From positions 19,163,828-19,227,827 of the forward strand of contig CM023540.1 in assembly GCA_013350335.1 (NCBI GenBank): a stretch of 64,000 nucleotides of DNA. Direction: 5' to 3'. A program made the position numbers and the translations under genes. Below the pieces are notes generated by a model. The model worked only from the letters and a program-made list of their open reading frames with translations. It was not told the DNA's origin and made no database searches. Each line of letters opens with the position of its first letter. Position 1 is the stretch's first letter. Positions 10,125 to 22,436 of this stretch are shown here, one piece after another. Origin of the DNA: Chimonanthus salicifolius. Its lineage: Eukaryota; Streptophyta; Magnoliopsida; Laurales; Calycanthaceae.

Positions 10125-10840
10125 TACAAGTGTTCCAGTTTCAACATCAAAGGATGTATTTGAATTTTGGGATTTTCTCATAACCTTTCAGTCCCATTGG
10201 ATAATTTTTTTATAAGATCATAATTATTTTGAAAAATAAAAAAGACCTAACACACAATTTATGTAGCCCTATTAAGTTCTCCTGTCCAAACTTATCAAAT
10301 CTTTAATCTCCAAACGAGCATGGTAAAAATTCTCCAGACTTCTATTACTTTAAGAAAAGTAAAAAAACTTCTCTCATTTTAAGTTTTCCTCATCAAAGTG
10401 AAAAATACCATATTCTTTAAGTGAAGATAATGTGGAGAGAAGTTTTTTTACTTCTAAAGAATTATCTTCTTCGGTAGCCAGTAATCTTCTCTATTATAGT
10501 CTAACATGCTTTAAATTATACTCATTTAAACATATTATATTGTATGGACGGAGAAAATCAACGCCATTGTTTCTTTAGAGTCTAATAGAGTCACTGACTT
10601 AACTAAAGACACAAAAATTATTTTAAAAAAAAATCACAAATTCAAACATGGACTTATAAATTCACAAATTTAAGCAAGACCTACAAATGATAGAACCAAA
10701 TCCAATGAATCACCAATATCTATTCAAATGAACTTAATAAGTTGTCCATGTACTCACTAAATGATATACTACTACATTTCAAATAAATCACTAAAAGGGT
10801 CCAACAAATGGATCCCACTAAATGATGAAATCAAAATCAA
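10125..10840. other. Upstream intergenic DNA before MED27, with a hairpin
   Basis: AT-rich DNA without reading frames. It contains a strong inverted repeat: 10349-10375 (ending GTAAAAAAACTTCTCTC) and 10435-10462 (starting GAGAGAAGTTTTTTTAC) form a stem of about 27 bp with a 59-base loop. This could be a small MITE or a chance A/T-rich hairpin. No target duplication is evident. Confidence 0.5.
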
Positions 10841-10841
10841 A

Positions 10842-10916
10842 TGGGCCCACAAAATTCTTTTTCGAATTCTCTAGAAAATAGATCCAAGGAATGACCCACT
10901 CGAGGCTAAATGGGCC
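10842..10916 (+). promoter_or_regulatory. Two site-II-like motifs in the MED27 promoter or leader
   Basis: TGGGCC occurs at 10842-10847 and 10911-10916, 161 and 92 bp before the MED27 start codon. TGGGCY 'site II' boxes are common TCP-bound elements of constitutively expressed plant genes (general knowledge). No TATA box is obvious at the expected distance, which fits a housekeeping promoter. A GA-rich leader (GGGAGAGGGAGGGAGAGA) precedes the ATG. Confidence 0.5.
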
Positions 10917-11002
10917 TTCCAAGAATCAAATGACAAGTTAGTCCAAGATCTGCGGCTCCAAAATAAAAGCCTCAATTTGAGACAGGGAGAGGGAGGGAGA
11001 GA

Positions 11003-14000
11003 ATGCAGCAGTCTCAGGCGCCGATCGGCTCTGCAACCACAGCCGCTGCTACTTCCCAGCCGGAATCCAGTGAGTTTGCGGCGGAAGCTCCGCCAAAGCA
11101 GGTGGCACTGGCTATGGACCGGCTCTCGCATGCGGGGCGGCTCATAGCAGACATTCGCCTTGGCGCCGATCGGCTACTGGAAGCGCTTTTCGTTGCGGCG
11201 GATCGACTGCCGCAGCAGTCAACTGAAAAGTCCGTCAATCTTATTCTGAAAGAGGAGGCATCGATGCGGCAACACCTTCAAGATCTTCGCTCCCTCGGTA
11301 CTAAATTCTCTTCTTTGCTTTCCCTCTCTGTATTGGTTTTGACATTTTTTAACCCCCGCTTTATGTTTTATTTCTTTGTTTTTGGTTGAAAACATTTTTC
11401 TAGTGCTGAGAACCATACCTTAGAATTCGTTAACTACGTGTTTGAGTGTATCCTGTCTGGTCAAAGTTTACTGTCAACATCATCGTAGGAGCAATTTGTT
11501 TTGGATTATGCTTGTAAAATATTTTTTCTCCTATGCTCTACAAATCTACAATTTATCAGGAGTTCATTCTACTGCCTTCTATTTGTGGTCATTTCGTTCT
11601 TCCATCTGATTCTACCAAATTTCATATCCTCTATATATTTATTGTTATTATTTTTTGGCTTTTTAAGAAGAAAAAATACAATATAGAGACCTCAAATTTC
11701 ATCTCATTAGCATTAGACCGACTTGCTTGTTTTGAGAAACTATGCAGCATTTGGAAATCTGAGTTCCTAAGAAAGACCGCTAAATACTACCCCGACCACT
11801 TTCTCTACAAAAGCTACAACCAAATATTAGTTTCAAAAAGTGTGGAGAAAGTAGAGGCCAAATTTGAGAAGAAAGAGGTTTAGAGGAGGGAGCTCACAGA
11901 CAGGCATCCCAATCTTTTATAAAATCAGTCTTAGGAACATCTTTAAACTCATCCAAAGATAAGCCGAGGCGATAGTCTTAGATTTTCCTTGATAAAACAC
12001 ATTCGAGAGTGAAGAGGAGGATTTATTGAAAGTGTGATAATTATGTTCCTACCATAAAGATTAGATGACAACAATGATAATGTGTCTCCAAAGAAGTATG
12101 CATCTAAAATTACCAAAACTGCCAAACCAGACATTGATGAAATCCACCAAAAGTAAATGGCATTGCTCACTGAATGTCAAATAACTTGAGCACCATGGAC
12201 CAAACTTCCGAACATTTTTGAGATATGCCAACAATGTAGAAGATGATCAATTATATGTTTTATGGAAGGAAAAAAATCACCCCTCTATTAACTTTTTTGG
12301 AAGCAAACCCCATACCTTTCACATTCCAAGATAATCTTCATTGAAAACTTGATGAAACCCTCCTTGTTTTTTCACAATTGCACTATTCCAATTTATGTAT
12401 ACCCGCTAAAGCATGCAACTCTCACTTGAACATTAAAATCCCTTTTGATTAGCTAGGGAGGCCCTAGAATAATATTACTTCTAGCTTTTTGATTCTTTTG
12501 AGTAAATCATCCTCTCGTCAAGCAATTGAAAAGCTTCTGAAGCGCTCTTTTGACCACAACCCAATGCCTACTAGAATTGAAGTGATGGGAAGAGTTTCAA
12601 GGACTTTGATGAATTAGAAATGGTGGTATCAATTCCAAGCAATGTTGTTAAAACCAAACTATGGGTCAAAAGCATTTTAGTGAAAGTTTGGTTGGATGTG
12701 CTTGAATTTAGGTTAAACCATGGTCAAACTGATCAAAACAATGGCATTAGCAAGATGCAATTACTAATACTAAATACTAAATAAATAAAATAAACTTTAA
12801 AGTATAATGTAATATACCTAATTAACTACATAGGTAACATTAAAACATTTCAAAAAGAAAAAAAAAAAAAAAACTTTTGTATAAATAATATTTGCATATA
12901 TAGGCAATCAAAGTGTACTTTGAAGTGAAACTTGTTAGAAAATCATGACTTGATAACATTCTTGAGGTAAAATTCACTTTCAAAATCTATCTGTTTAGAG
13001 AAGGGTGCCTCAAGTGTCATATGAAGTCATTGGTTTGTCAAATTAACTGATGTGAGACTTTTCTCACTTCGCACCTGCCCTAACGTGCAGCTGTGCCCTA
13101 CGGATGTACGTGGAAACTCCAAAGAGCCTGTGCTGATACCATTTTAAAAAAAATCATGACTTCACAATATTCTTGAGATAGAACTCACTTTCAAAAGCTA
13201 GCCGTTGAGAGAATGGTGCTTCAAGTGTCATATGGAGTCATTGGTTTCTCAAATTAACTGATGTGGCACGTTTGTCACTTCACAAACTTTCCATCTCCAC
13301 CACAATAATAAACAAAGCCAAAAAATTTATAGGAGTAACAAAGAGTTTGCTATTTTGAATCAGCACTAAATTACAATAGTTAGTCAAATTTAACAAAGGA
13401 AATCATCTTTGTAGAGACATCTGGGCATGTTACAATATTCCTTGTATTTCAGATTTTAAACACATTTTTCTATATTACAATCATTATAAATGTATATATC
13501 TGTAATAAAAAATATTTAAAATTAACTCGCTCGGTCGATCTATTGATGATAATTGGACGACTCTTGGTCAGTGAACTAGGATCTCAAGTACATTGTGAAT
13601 AGGATCCATTTGTCTAGAAATGATGTTTGCTGACGCCGAATAGGAACTTGTAGCCATTGGACCTTAAGATTAATGTCCTTAATTTTCCAAGGCATGGAGT
13701 GATAATTCAAAAATGGAGTAATACCGATAGAAAAAGATAAATGTCTAATGGAGAAGCATGATGAACTGAAAGGTCTAAGGATTGCCTCCCAAAAACTATG
13801 TACAAAATGGAATGCAAGTTAATAACAATTGTTTTGACAAACATGTTGGAAGAGTAATAAAGGGTCACCAATGCTTCAGAATCCAATCTCAGGCGGACAC
13901 TTGATGAAGGGAGGGATGCTTAAAAGTCACTAAAATGCAACGTCACAAAGTATTAGCTTTAAAGAGAGAAACTTCTTTTTAATGATCCCAATAGTCACGT

Positions 14001-17000
14001 ATTCTTTCCTTAGAGATCAAGAAATTGTTCTTTAGGATATTTTGAAAGAAGCCTGAAACTTTTCATAAGTTATTTGAAAAAGAAGACCTCCTTGCTTAAA
14101 TTTAAAACAAGTTACATGGATTTAAATCTAACTTTTTAAATTTGTTGTTGGTAATGGGTTGAATACCACATTTTGCCATGCAAAATGAAACTAGAACTCT
14201 AAATTTACCAAAGCACAATAATTTAAAGGCAATTAATATTTTTAGCAATTCAATTTTTCAACTTTGATTATTAATTTCATGGCCTTTGATTACATGGATT
14301 TAAATCTAACTTTTTAAATTTGTTGTTGGTAATGGTTGAATACCACATTTGCCATGCAAAATAAAACTAGAACTCTAAATTTACCAAAGCACAATAATTT
14401 AAAGGCAATTAATATTTTTAGCAATTCAATTTTTCAACTTTGATTATTAATTTCATGGCCGTTGATTATATGGCTAAAACTTTTATATGAGTTGAATTTT
14501 AATATTTTAGTTGATCTAGAGGTTCCCTTTAATTTACAATATTTGGATGGGGCTAAAACCTCTATTAAACTTCATTTTTTTTTAAAATCTTCTTTGTCCC
14601 AATTTAACATATGCTTCATGGATTTTAATCTATCATTTAAAAATTATAGTTGGACATGGCTTTAACTCCATTAGACCTCATAAATTGACAGTAGACCTCT
14701 AGATTTGTTGAACTACAAAACTTCAAAGGCATATACTATTCCTAGACATTTGATTTTTCAATTACAACAATTGGTTTCCTGGCCCTAGATTCATTTATTT
14801 ATTTTGAGATGATAACTTCATTAAAAAGGCACAAGGAGAGCCAAAAAATACAAAGAGAAGAAGGAGGTCACCAAACTGGCCTTAGATTAGATGACTAAAA
14901 ATTTTATATGTGACTAAAATTTGATATTTTAGCTAATCTAAATGCACATTTTAGTTTCTTATATTTGGATAGGGCTAAAAACTATGTCTAACTTTAATTT
15001 TGAAAATGATATATTATATGTTGAATTTGGGCAAAGAGGGAAAATAACTTATGAAAAGTTTGGGACTTTTGTCAAAATATAGAAACATTATGGGATCTTT
15101 TCATATTAAGCAAAAATATTGGAGCTTCTTCCAAAATATCCCTTTTTTCTTTTATCAGAGGGGTTAGGGAGACTTGAAAAAGACAATGGTGGATTTAGAC
15201 CTTCCAAGTAACTGTTACCCACTGCAAGATGTTTATTTGCACTAGAGCAGGGCTTTACTGTCAGGTCTATACTTAGCTAGTCCTACTAACAGAGGGCTAG
15301 AGCCTAAGATATAACCATTTAATGCTTTCATTGCAGCAAACCCATTTTTTTTCCTCTTTTTTAGGAAATGGTATCTTTATTGAGGGAAAAGGGCAAAAGA
15401 AGTTAACCAACCATAATAGGACCAAAAATGAAACAAGCCCAAGGTTCCCTACAAATGTGCAATAGGAAACGAAAGATATCTTGACCGGAACAGAAAAAAA
15501 GAAAAAGCACACTGACACTGCTAAACCAAGGTGATGCACTCCTTAAAGGCTCAAAAGAGGTCTGTTGAGAGAGATCTTAAAACTCTTTCAATGGGGAAGC
15601 CCCAAAAGATGCATTTGGCTTTAACTTGGGAGGCTACTAAAGCACTGGCCTCCACATTGTTCCTGATCACCATGTTGCAGAGAGCACCAATAGGCAAAGG
15701 ATGGAGAAGCTGGAATAACCTCCAAAGAACATCGAAGCATAAGATAACTGTGCTATTGAATAGGGCATTACCCCATCGAACAGTCCTTGAGTAGAGCTCT
15801 AGACTCACTTAGAAAGGACAATGCAACAAGAGATGGTCAACATCTTCCACTGTGTGCAAACAAAATGGACGATCATGTTCATAAAGTGGTTCTTTGTTCC
15901 ACAAGTGAATAAAGGCAAAGCCACAGTGAATTGAAGAACCCTTTTGGTTGGAATGAAAACCTCAGCAATTTGTCTGAATCATCCAAGGGATTTATAGAAA
16001 TCAGCAACCTTCTGAGATAAGGGAGGAATCTGATGTTAAGTGCTGTGTTGAAATGTTCATGTAAGGGGAGAGGGCGAAGGATTAGGTTAAGAAAGGAAAC
16101 AACTTGAGAAACTAAAAGTTCTAATTTGCCAGCTGTTTTTGTTGGATGGCCTATCTCAACAAAATCTTTACTTTGGATAACTTGAAATCCAAGAACTTTC
16201 GCATCCCCCAACATCTGTATTTTCTCTCGGTGTAATGAGGAATTCATTGCTCCTTTGTTTCCCCTCTTTTGGCATTTTTTTCTATGTGACTTCTTCTCTT
16301 CTTTGGCTCTCGCAGCTTCTGTCAAGATTCTAATGGATGGATGGGGTTTGCGGCAATTCCCGAAAAATGCCCAAATACTATGGAAAATGGTTTCTTTGGA
16401 AATAAGATGGTTTGTTTGGCAAGAAACGAATATAAGGATTTTCAATGATTGAGATTTTGCATGAGCATCAGTTCTTGAAAGGTACAAATTAAATGTTTGG
16501 CAACTTGATTTCAACCCACAATGTTTGGGTTGCACACTTTGGAATAATCTCTCTCTCTCTCTCTCTCTCTCATGTGTGCGTTTGTGCATTTTTGCGTGTG
16601 CGCTTGTATTATTATTCTGCTTTTAGAAATGACAACTTGATGGTTTGAACCCACATTTTGGTTGCATGATAAGCATTTATCCGCTGTTCCATGAGCTGTT
16701 GTCAACAAATTGTCTTCTTCAAACGAACTATTTGTCTTCTAATTTCTTTCAATCGTAGGAAAGCAACTTGAAGCATCTGGAGTTTTGAGTGGGTCTATTC
16801 GATCACGTGGTAATTCATGGGGTTTGCATATGCCCCTTGTATGCCCTGATGGTGCTGTTGTTGCCTATGCTTGGAAGCGTCAACTTGCTGGACAGGCAGG
16901 CGCATCTGCAGTTGACAGAACTAGGTAAGTTGAGATGGTTTGGATGCCATTATGATGCACATCTCTGATGTCACAATATGAGTTTGGACAGCATGGACAA

Positions 17001-17825
17001 AATTGTATTTCTTGAGTCAAAGCCTAAGTTGCAAATGCAGTTATTAGGATATTCCACATGCATTTGGTGTTCTCTGAAGGTTTCTGGATTTTAGAAGATA
17101 AGAACCCAACAAATAACATGGAGTAAAACCATATTTATAAAAATGTCCATTTTGTAGCATTTAGGAATTAGGATTTAGATTTATCATCTATACAGAGTTA
17201 CTTGTGGGTGTCAGCTAGCAGCTGGCCCATGGAAAACAATTTTGCCAAATCTAATTATTGATACCAATTTGAGATGGATGAGATGAATTACTATAATACT
17301 AATGATGTCAATGTATTTTTTTTTTTGAGTGGTAACCAAGACAAAATATATTAATAGAGAAAGAACCAATACAAGTACATCAAAGCAAAAGAGGGTCTAT
17401 AAGGTTTAAACCCTGAAAAGCAACCATAAGAAAAAGTGGAAAAGCATAAAGAACTTAGATTGACTGGAACATCTTCTTGTTCGAACTCCTCTTGTCTCAA
17501 AGGTGGAAGATGCCTGTAACTGAGTGGTTAACTGTCCGCCACTCCATTAGCTGTGCGACTGACTATGGCAAAGGATACCTCATGTCTCGAAGCGAGAACC
17601 CTTATCTTCCTAACCATGGTAATCAATCTCCAGGGGGATCACTTCAATTCCTTAGCCTATTTGATTGCATTTGCCGAATCCCCTTTTATGACTAATTTTC
17701 TCTGCTCAATTACTTTCCAAATAGTTAAAGCTCTCCTAATACTAAGAAGTTCCGTCTTGTTCGAGTCCCTAAGTCCCACCGACTCTGTGAACACGAGGGA
17801 AGTTTTGTCGTTATGGTCTCTAAGG

Positions 17826-17858
<33 letters not shown>

Positions 17859-20800
17859 ATCTCTGTTGGTCTCTGTTTTTCCCCTTGACACTCCATCCAC
17901 TTTGAATTTTTGGACACCTTGCTGAGGAGGGACCAATTGACTAAGGTTTTTGGCTTTCTAGGGTATCCCCTCATGCACCCTTCTCACGAACAGAAGAAAT
18001 CGGTTGCTTTGAGTCCTTTGAACTCTTTACCGGATAGAAGCCATAAGCGAAGCCTCCATTTGTCTTTTTAAAAAAGCTCTCTTTCCTCAGTTGACTTCTC
18101 CTTGAAGACACTAGAATTTCTCTCCTTTCATATGGACCATAGGCTGCTGTTGGAATCGTGTTCCAGGCGACTTTCATCTTGGGTCAAAGTCGAGGGAGGA
18201 ACCAAGACCCCACTATTCATTCACAAGTTCTCTAGAAGACCCATGGGACTCCCAAAAGGCTAGCGAAATTTATCCACAGATTCCTAGAGACCGGGCATCT
18301 AGTGAAAAGGTGATCAACATCTTCTTCCAGCGATCCACACAGTGAACAACTAAGATCCTCCTCCGAGCTCAACAACTTTCTCCTTTTGAGGTCCATTCTG
18401 GTAAGAACCTTTAATTTTAGAGCACACCACACGAAAGATTGAACTCTTGAGGTGTTAGGCTTTTCCAAGATAGACAAGAGAGAGAGTCCATGTTATGTTG
18501 TTGATGTAGGACAAAATCTACGTTTGTCTTGACTAAGAAGGTAGCCGAGGAATCACTTGTCCAAACAAGTTCGTCGTCCTCTCTTAAAGACAATGTAAAC
18601 TCACCTAACTGGGTTAACAAGTCCTCCCTACTTTCACTCTCAAAGGATCTCAACTCTCTCCTAAAGTCAAAGTGCCCGGTTATGTGTTTGCCTACAATTC
18701 TGTAACAATCCTGGGTTAAGGTTTGTTTGTTCCTAGCTATTCAGAATTGCCTAGGGTACATTTCCTTCAAGGGCCTATCCCCTAGCCAAAGATTTTTCCA
18801 AAGAGAGTCCTGTCTCCTTTTCTGACTAGGAGTCTAATTTTGTCTCTGCACATATTTCCCATGAGAGTGCTATCTCGATCCACCAAGCTTTTATGATTGG
18901 AGAGCCGTACTTGACACAAAAGCAACATAAGAATAGAAAAAGCTAATAAAATCCCTAGATTCTCTCAAGCAAGGGGGACTGAAGTTGAGTTGACTTCCAA
19001 TTTTAGCAGCAAGTTTTACCTCCTTTGACGAGTCAAGATTTGTTAAAGCAATTTTTGTCAGTTTTCCTTCTCTTGACGTCATTGAGCAATGGAGCATGGT
19101 TCCACACTTTAGTGAAATAACACCATGGACCCATGTATCCCTAGTCCATTTCTGTTGCCAATTTTCCCTTGGAAGCTCAAATTGATGCTTTCTTTGAGCT
19201 ATCCAATTTATCGTAAAATGGAAGGGCCATGTTGATGATTTGATCCTCCATTTATTTCATATACTCTGCATCAAAACATCTTAACACCATATATCCAAGA
19301 TGAAGTTGCTCATTATATGTTATTTTTAAGTGATGTAGTATTAACTTATGAGATGAGAGTTGGAACTCTGGAGAAAAGCTTGTAATGGTTTGAAAATTAG
19401 TAAGACAAAGTCATATTTTTAAACTGTAACTTTTAGTAGATATGAGGTTGGAGGGGATGAAATCAATTAAAATTTTGAGAATGATTTAGAGCCATAGTAT
19501 ATTAAATTCAGATACTTTTCAACTATATAAGAAAATAGGGAGCTTGAACGGGGCATTCTATAAACTGGTAGTTGGACTGGTAATGTTATATGGAACTGAA
19601 TGTTGGGTGATGAACAATTTGACTTACAAGTAAAGTAAATGTGACAGAGATGAGTGTGTGAAATGACTAAAAAGTTAGGATTGGAAATGAATCCATTATA
19701 GGAAACTACAAGTATTCAAAAGAAGAAAGGATCAAGAAATGTCCTCTGGCGACCCAAATGGATTGAATAGTGACTTTGATGGTGATGATGGTAATGATGA
19801 GAGCGTCGACATAGACCTGAAACACCCTATGACTTTGCATTATTTCTGAAATTTGCAAAGCTTGGATAGTGTGGTGTGAGTTAATTTAGATTTATTTGGC
19901 TTCATATTATGTTTCATTGTACTTTTGTTAGTTCACCATTTCAAGTTGGCTCTTACATTTCCTTTTTACAGGTGTATTCTTTTATCCCATCAATGGAAGT
20001 AACCATTTTGAAAAAGTGTGGCCCCCCTTAGAAGGCTACAGCTAATGCTTAATAACCTATGTAAACAACAGAACATGGACCAGTAATTAATAAATCCTCT
20101 TATGTAAGAAGTTAGTTGCTGCTTTCCTCTTCTCAGCTATGTTTAACTATGAAATAAAAATATGGAAACATCAAAATGCATCATCACTACATTTGTTAAT
20201 TTTCCAAGGAAATAAAGTTCTATTTTATAAATTCCAAGGTTTTCATAGCTTTTTATTTTTGAGGGGTCCAAGGATTCGTAGCTTGTTTGTTGGCAATGCA
20301 TTATGTTACTGGTGTTGCAATTAGCTTCTAGGTTGGTTGCTTACTTTACCAGAAAATGGGTAACACAGTTGACTTTTGTATATATTTTTGTTTAATTTTT
20401 GAAAGAGGAAATTTGGTTTACTTTACTTGATTCTTTGAATGATAAGGATTTAGATATCCTCATCAAAGGTTGTATGAGTTAGTGACTATCGATACACGTA
20501 TGTTTTTGACTGATGCAGTTGATGGTGGTGTTTCTATTGAATGTGAGGTACTCCATATTATAGCTGATACACACCCATGTCTTACCATGCAAGTGGCAGA
20601 CATTGAGGCATGTCATCTTGCTGATACAACCTCGTTTCCCTGTTTTTTAAGGGTTTTGAGTCCCCCCTTTTATATTTTTGAATGACTATTGTACATCGAG
20701 TAAGAAAAGAATGCAACCGATACTCCTGGATGCTAACATGAATGGTACGCAAGCCAAATCAAAGAGATAAAACATGTTAGATGAAAAACAATATATCAGC

Positions 20801-22397
20801 CCCCACTTCGTTCTAGTCACCATTATCATCAACTTAATGTCCTTCTTGGCTAGCAATTAGTTCTTCCATTGGCCTATCTAGGAACCTAATGTAGACAAAA
20901 CCCTTTATTGTGAATAATAAACCTTTCTCCACAATGTCCAGAAGTCTTCATGGGAAAGAAACTCTACTAGCCTATTTGACAATGGTGTATTAGTCCCCAA
21001 TCAGATCATATATGAACCTTTCTGAATAATCTTTGACTCCAATCTACACTGTGTAAGTTACACCTGATTTGTGTGACAACTTGGAGAGGCCCAACAAAAG
21101 ACAACTATGCTTTAAATTCCAAATTTGAATAACTCCAAAACCTTTTTCCCCCACTTGGACGGTATTGGTTCCATTCAAATCAAGTTCAAATGTCTTCCTA
21201 GCAAGACTCCACCAAATGATGGATTTCATCTGCTCTTCTTCCTTTTTCTTTTTTGAAGACCAAGGTATCCAAGCATCCCACCTGACTAATCCTTGTGGCA
21301 TGTGTAAACCTCCCAATCCGCACACGTCGGGTACAGAGCCAAGGGGAGTGGCCCTTTTGTGTTGAGACGGGGGGGGGTGACCTTAATCCCAAGACGTCCC
21401 ACAAACAAGGGTGAGAATTGACCATCAAGCTAACTCCTCAGGGTTATCTGCTCTTCTTACTTTCGCTAGGGTTTTTAATAATTGTGGTACGAACCCTAAT
21501 GGAGAAGAATAAAAAATGGAGGAAAATGAGGGATAGGAGTATCTTGGAAGGTAATTCTAAGATTGTAATCAGTTGAGCTGTGGGGTCTTCTTGTCTTTGG
21601 TGTTATCTAAGATAAAATTGACAAGATTTGTCATTGCTTGATGTCTTATGGGTATTCGGTGTTATTGGTCCCTCACTTGGCAAATTCAAAGGTTGATGAG
21701 TTGGCTTCTCTTCGGAGATTGTGAATAATTTGATGTAATTTTGGGGGTGTCTCTTGTTTTTTTTTTTTTTGGTTGCTTGCATCATGTGCTTGTTCCATTT
21801 TGTTGTTTTCTCCCATTTTCTCCTTGATTAATGAAGTTACTTTTCAAAAAAAAAGGGGGGATATGGATATCACTATAAGAGGAAATCAAGCCTCCAATTG
21901 GTTTCAATTTGATGAGAAACCAAAACCTCCTAGCCCGAGCTGAATTAGGGGAAAATCTCTCGTATGTTTCATCATTGACTAAATCCAATATAAACAAGTG
22001 TCTCGCATTTATGGAAGCATGAACAAAAATGGGGAAGCATATCCCTTTATTTAGCAACTACATAATAAATTCTAATTAACTCAACCCTAATCCTATCACT
22101 CCCCCCGGCCATCAAGACGGAACTTGTCCCCAAGGTTCGTATCCATCTTTGGCAACATCCAGAAGGTTAATCCTCCAAGAGAAATCTTTCATTGTTGACG
22201 GAGACTTACATGGTAAGATGCTTCCAATCACAAATGGCAGGACCAATTCATTGGATATGCGACACCACATCCCAAACTTTAAGAGGCAACAAATACATGT
22301 CAGCTTTGAAATGCTAGAACATCCTTACACTGGTTAGAGCTTCGGAGGGTACAACTGCCAAGCCAGCTATTGGAAAGTAAATGAGGAAGATGGAGTG

Positions 22398-22436
<39 letters not shown>

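Larger units (their letters stand above)
11298..16758 (+). other. MED27 intron 1 (5461 bp)
   Basis: GT-AG intron between CTCG/GTACT and AATCGTAG/GAAAGC. Apart from the elements listed separately (a TRIM at 12933, duplicated blocks at 14112-15010, LINE remnants at 15340-16455), it is AT-rich unassigned DNA. Open frames inside, such as 11533-11883, show no family motif. Confidence 0.85.

Noticed and set aside
15879..16589. 236-codon minus-strand open frame in MED27 intron 1
   Set aside because: It starts in the CT microsatellite, overlaps LINE zinc-binding text in another frame, and contains no conserved domain of its own.
20470..20685. 71-codon plus frame in MED27 intron 2
   Set aside because: No motif, no splice-consistent neighbour, and inserting it would break the well-supported MED27 model.
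21870..22145. Possible Gypsy 3' end plus LTR on the minus strand (NLGDKF-like text and a GGCCGGGGGGAG purine tract before TGATAGG)
   Set aside because: The coding match is too short, the sequence beyond it does not read as integrase, and no second LTR is visible.
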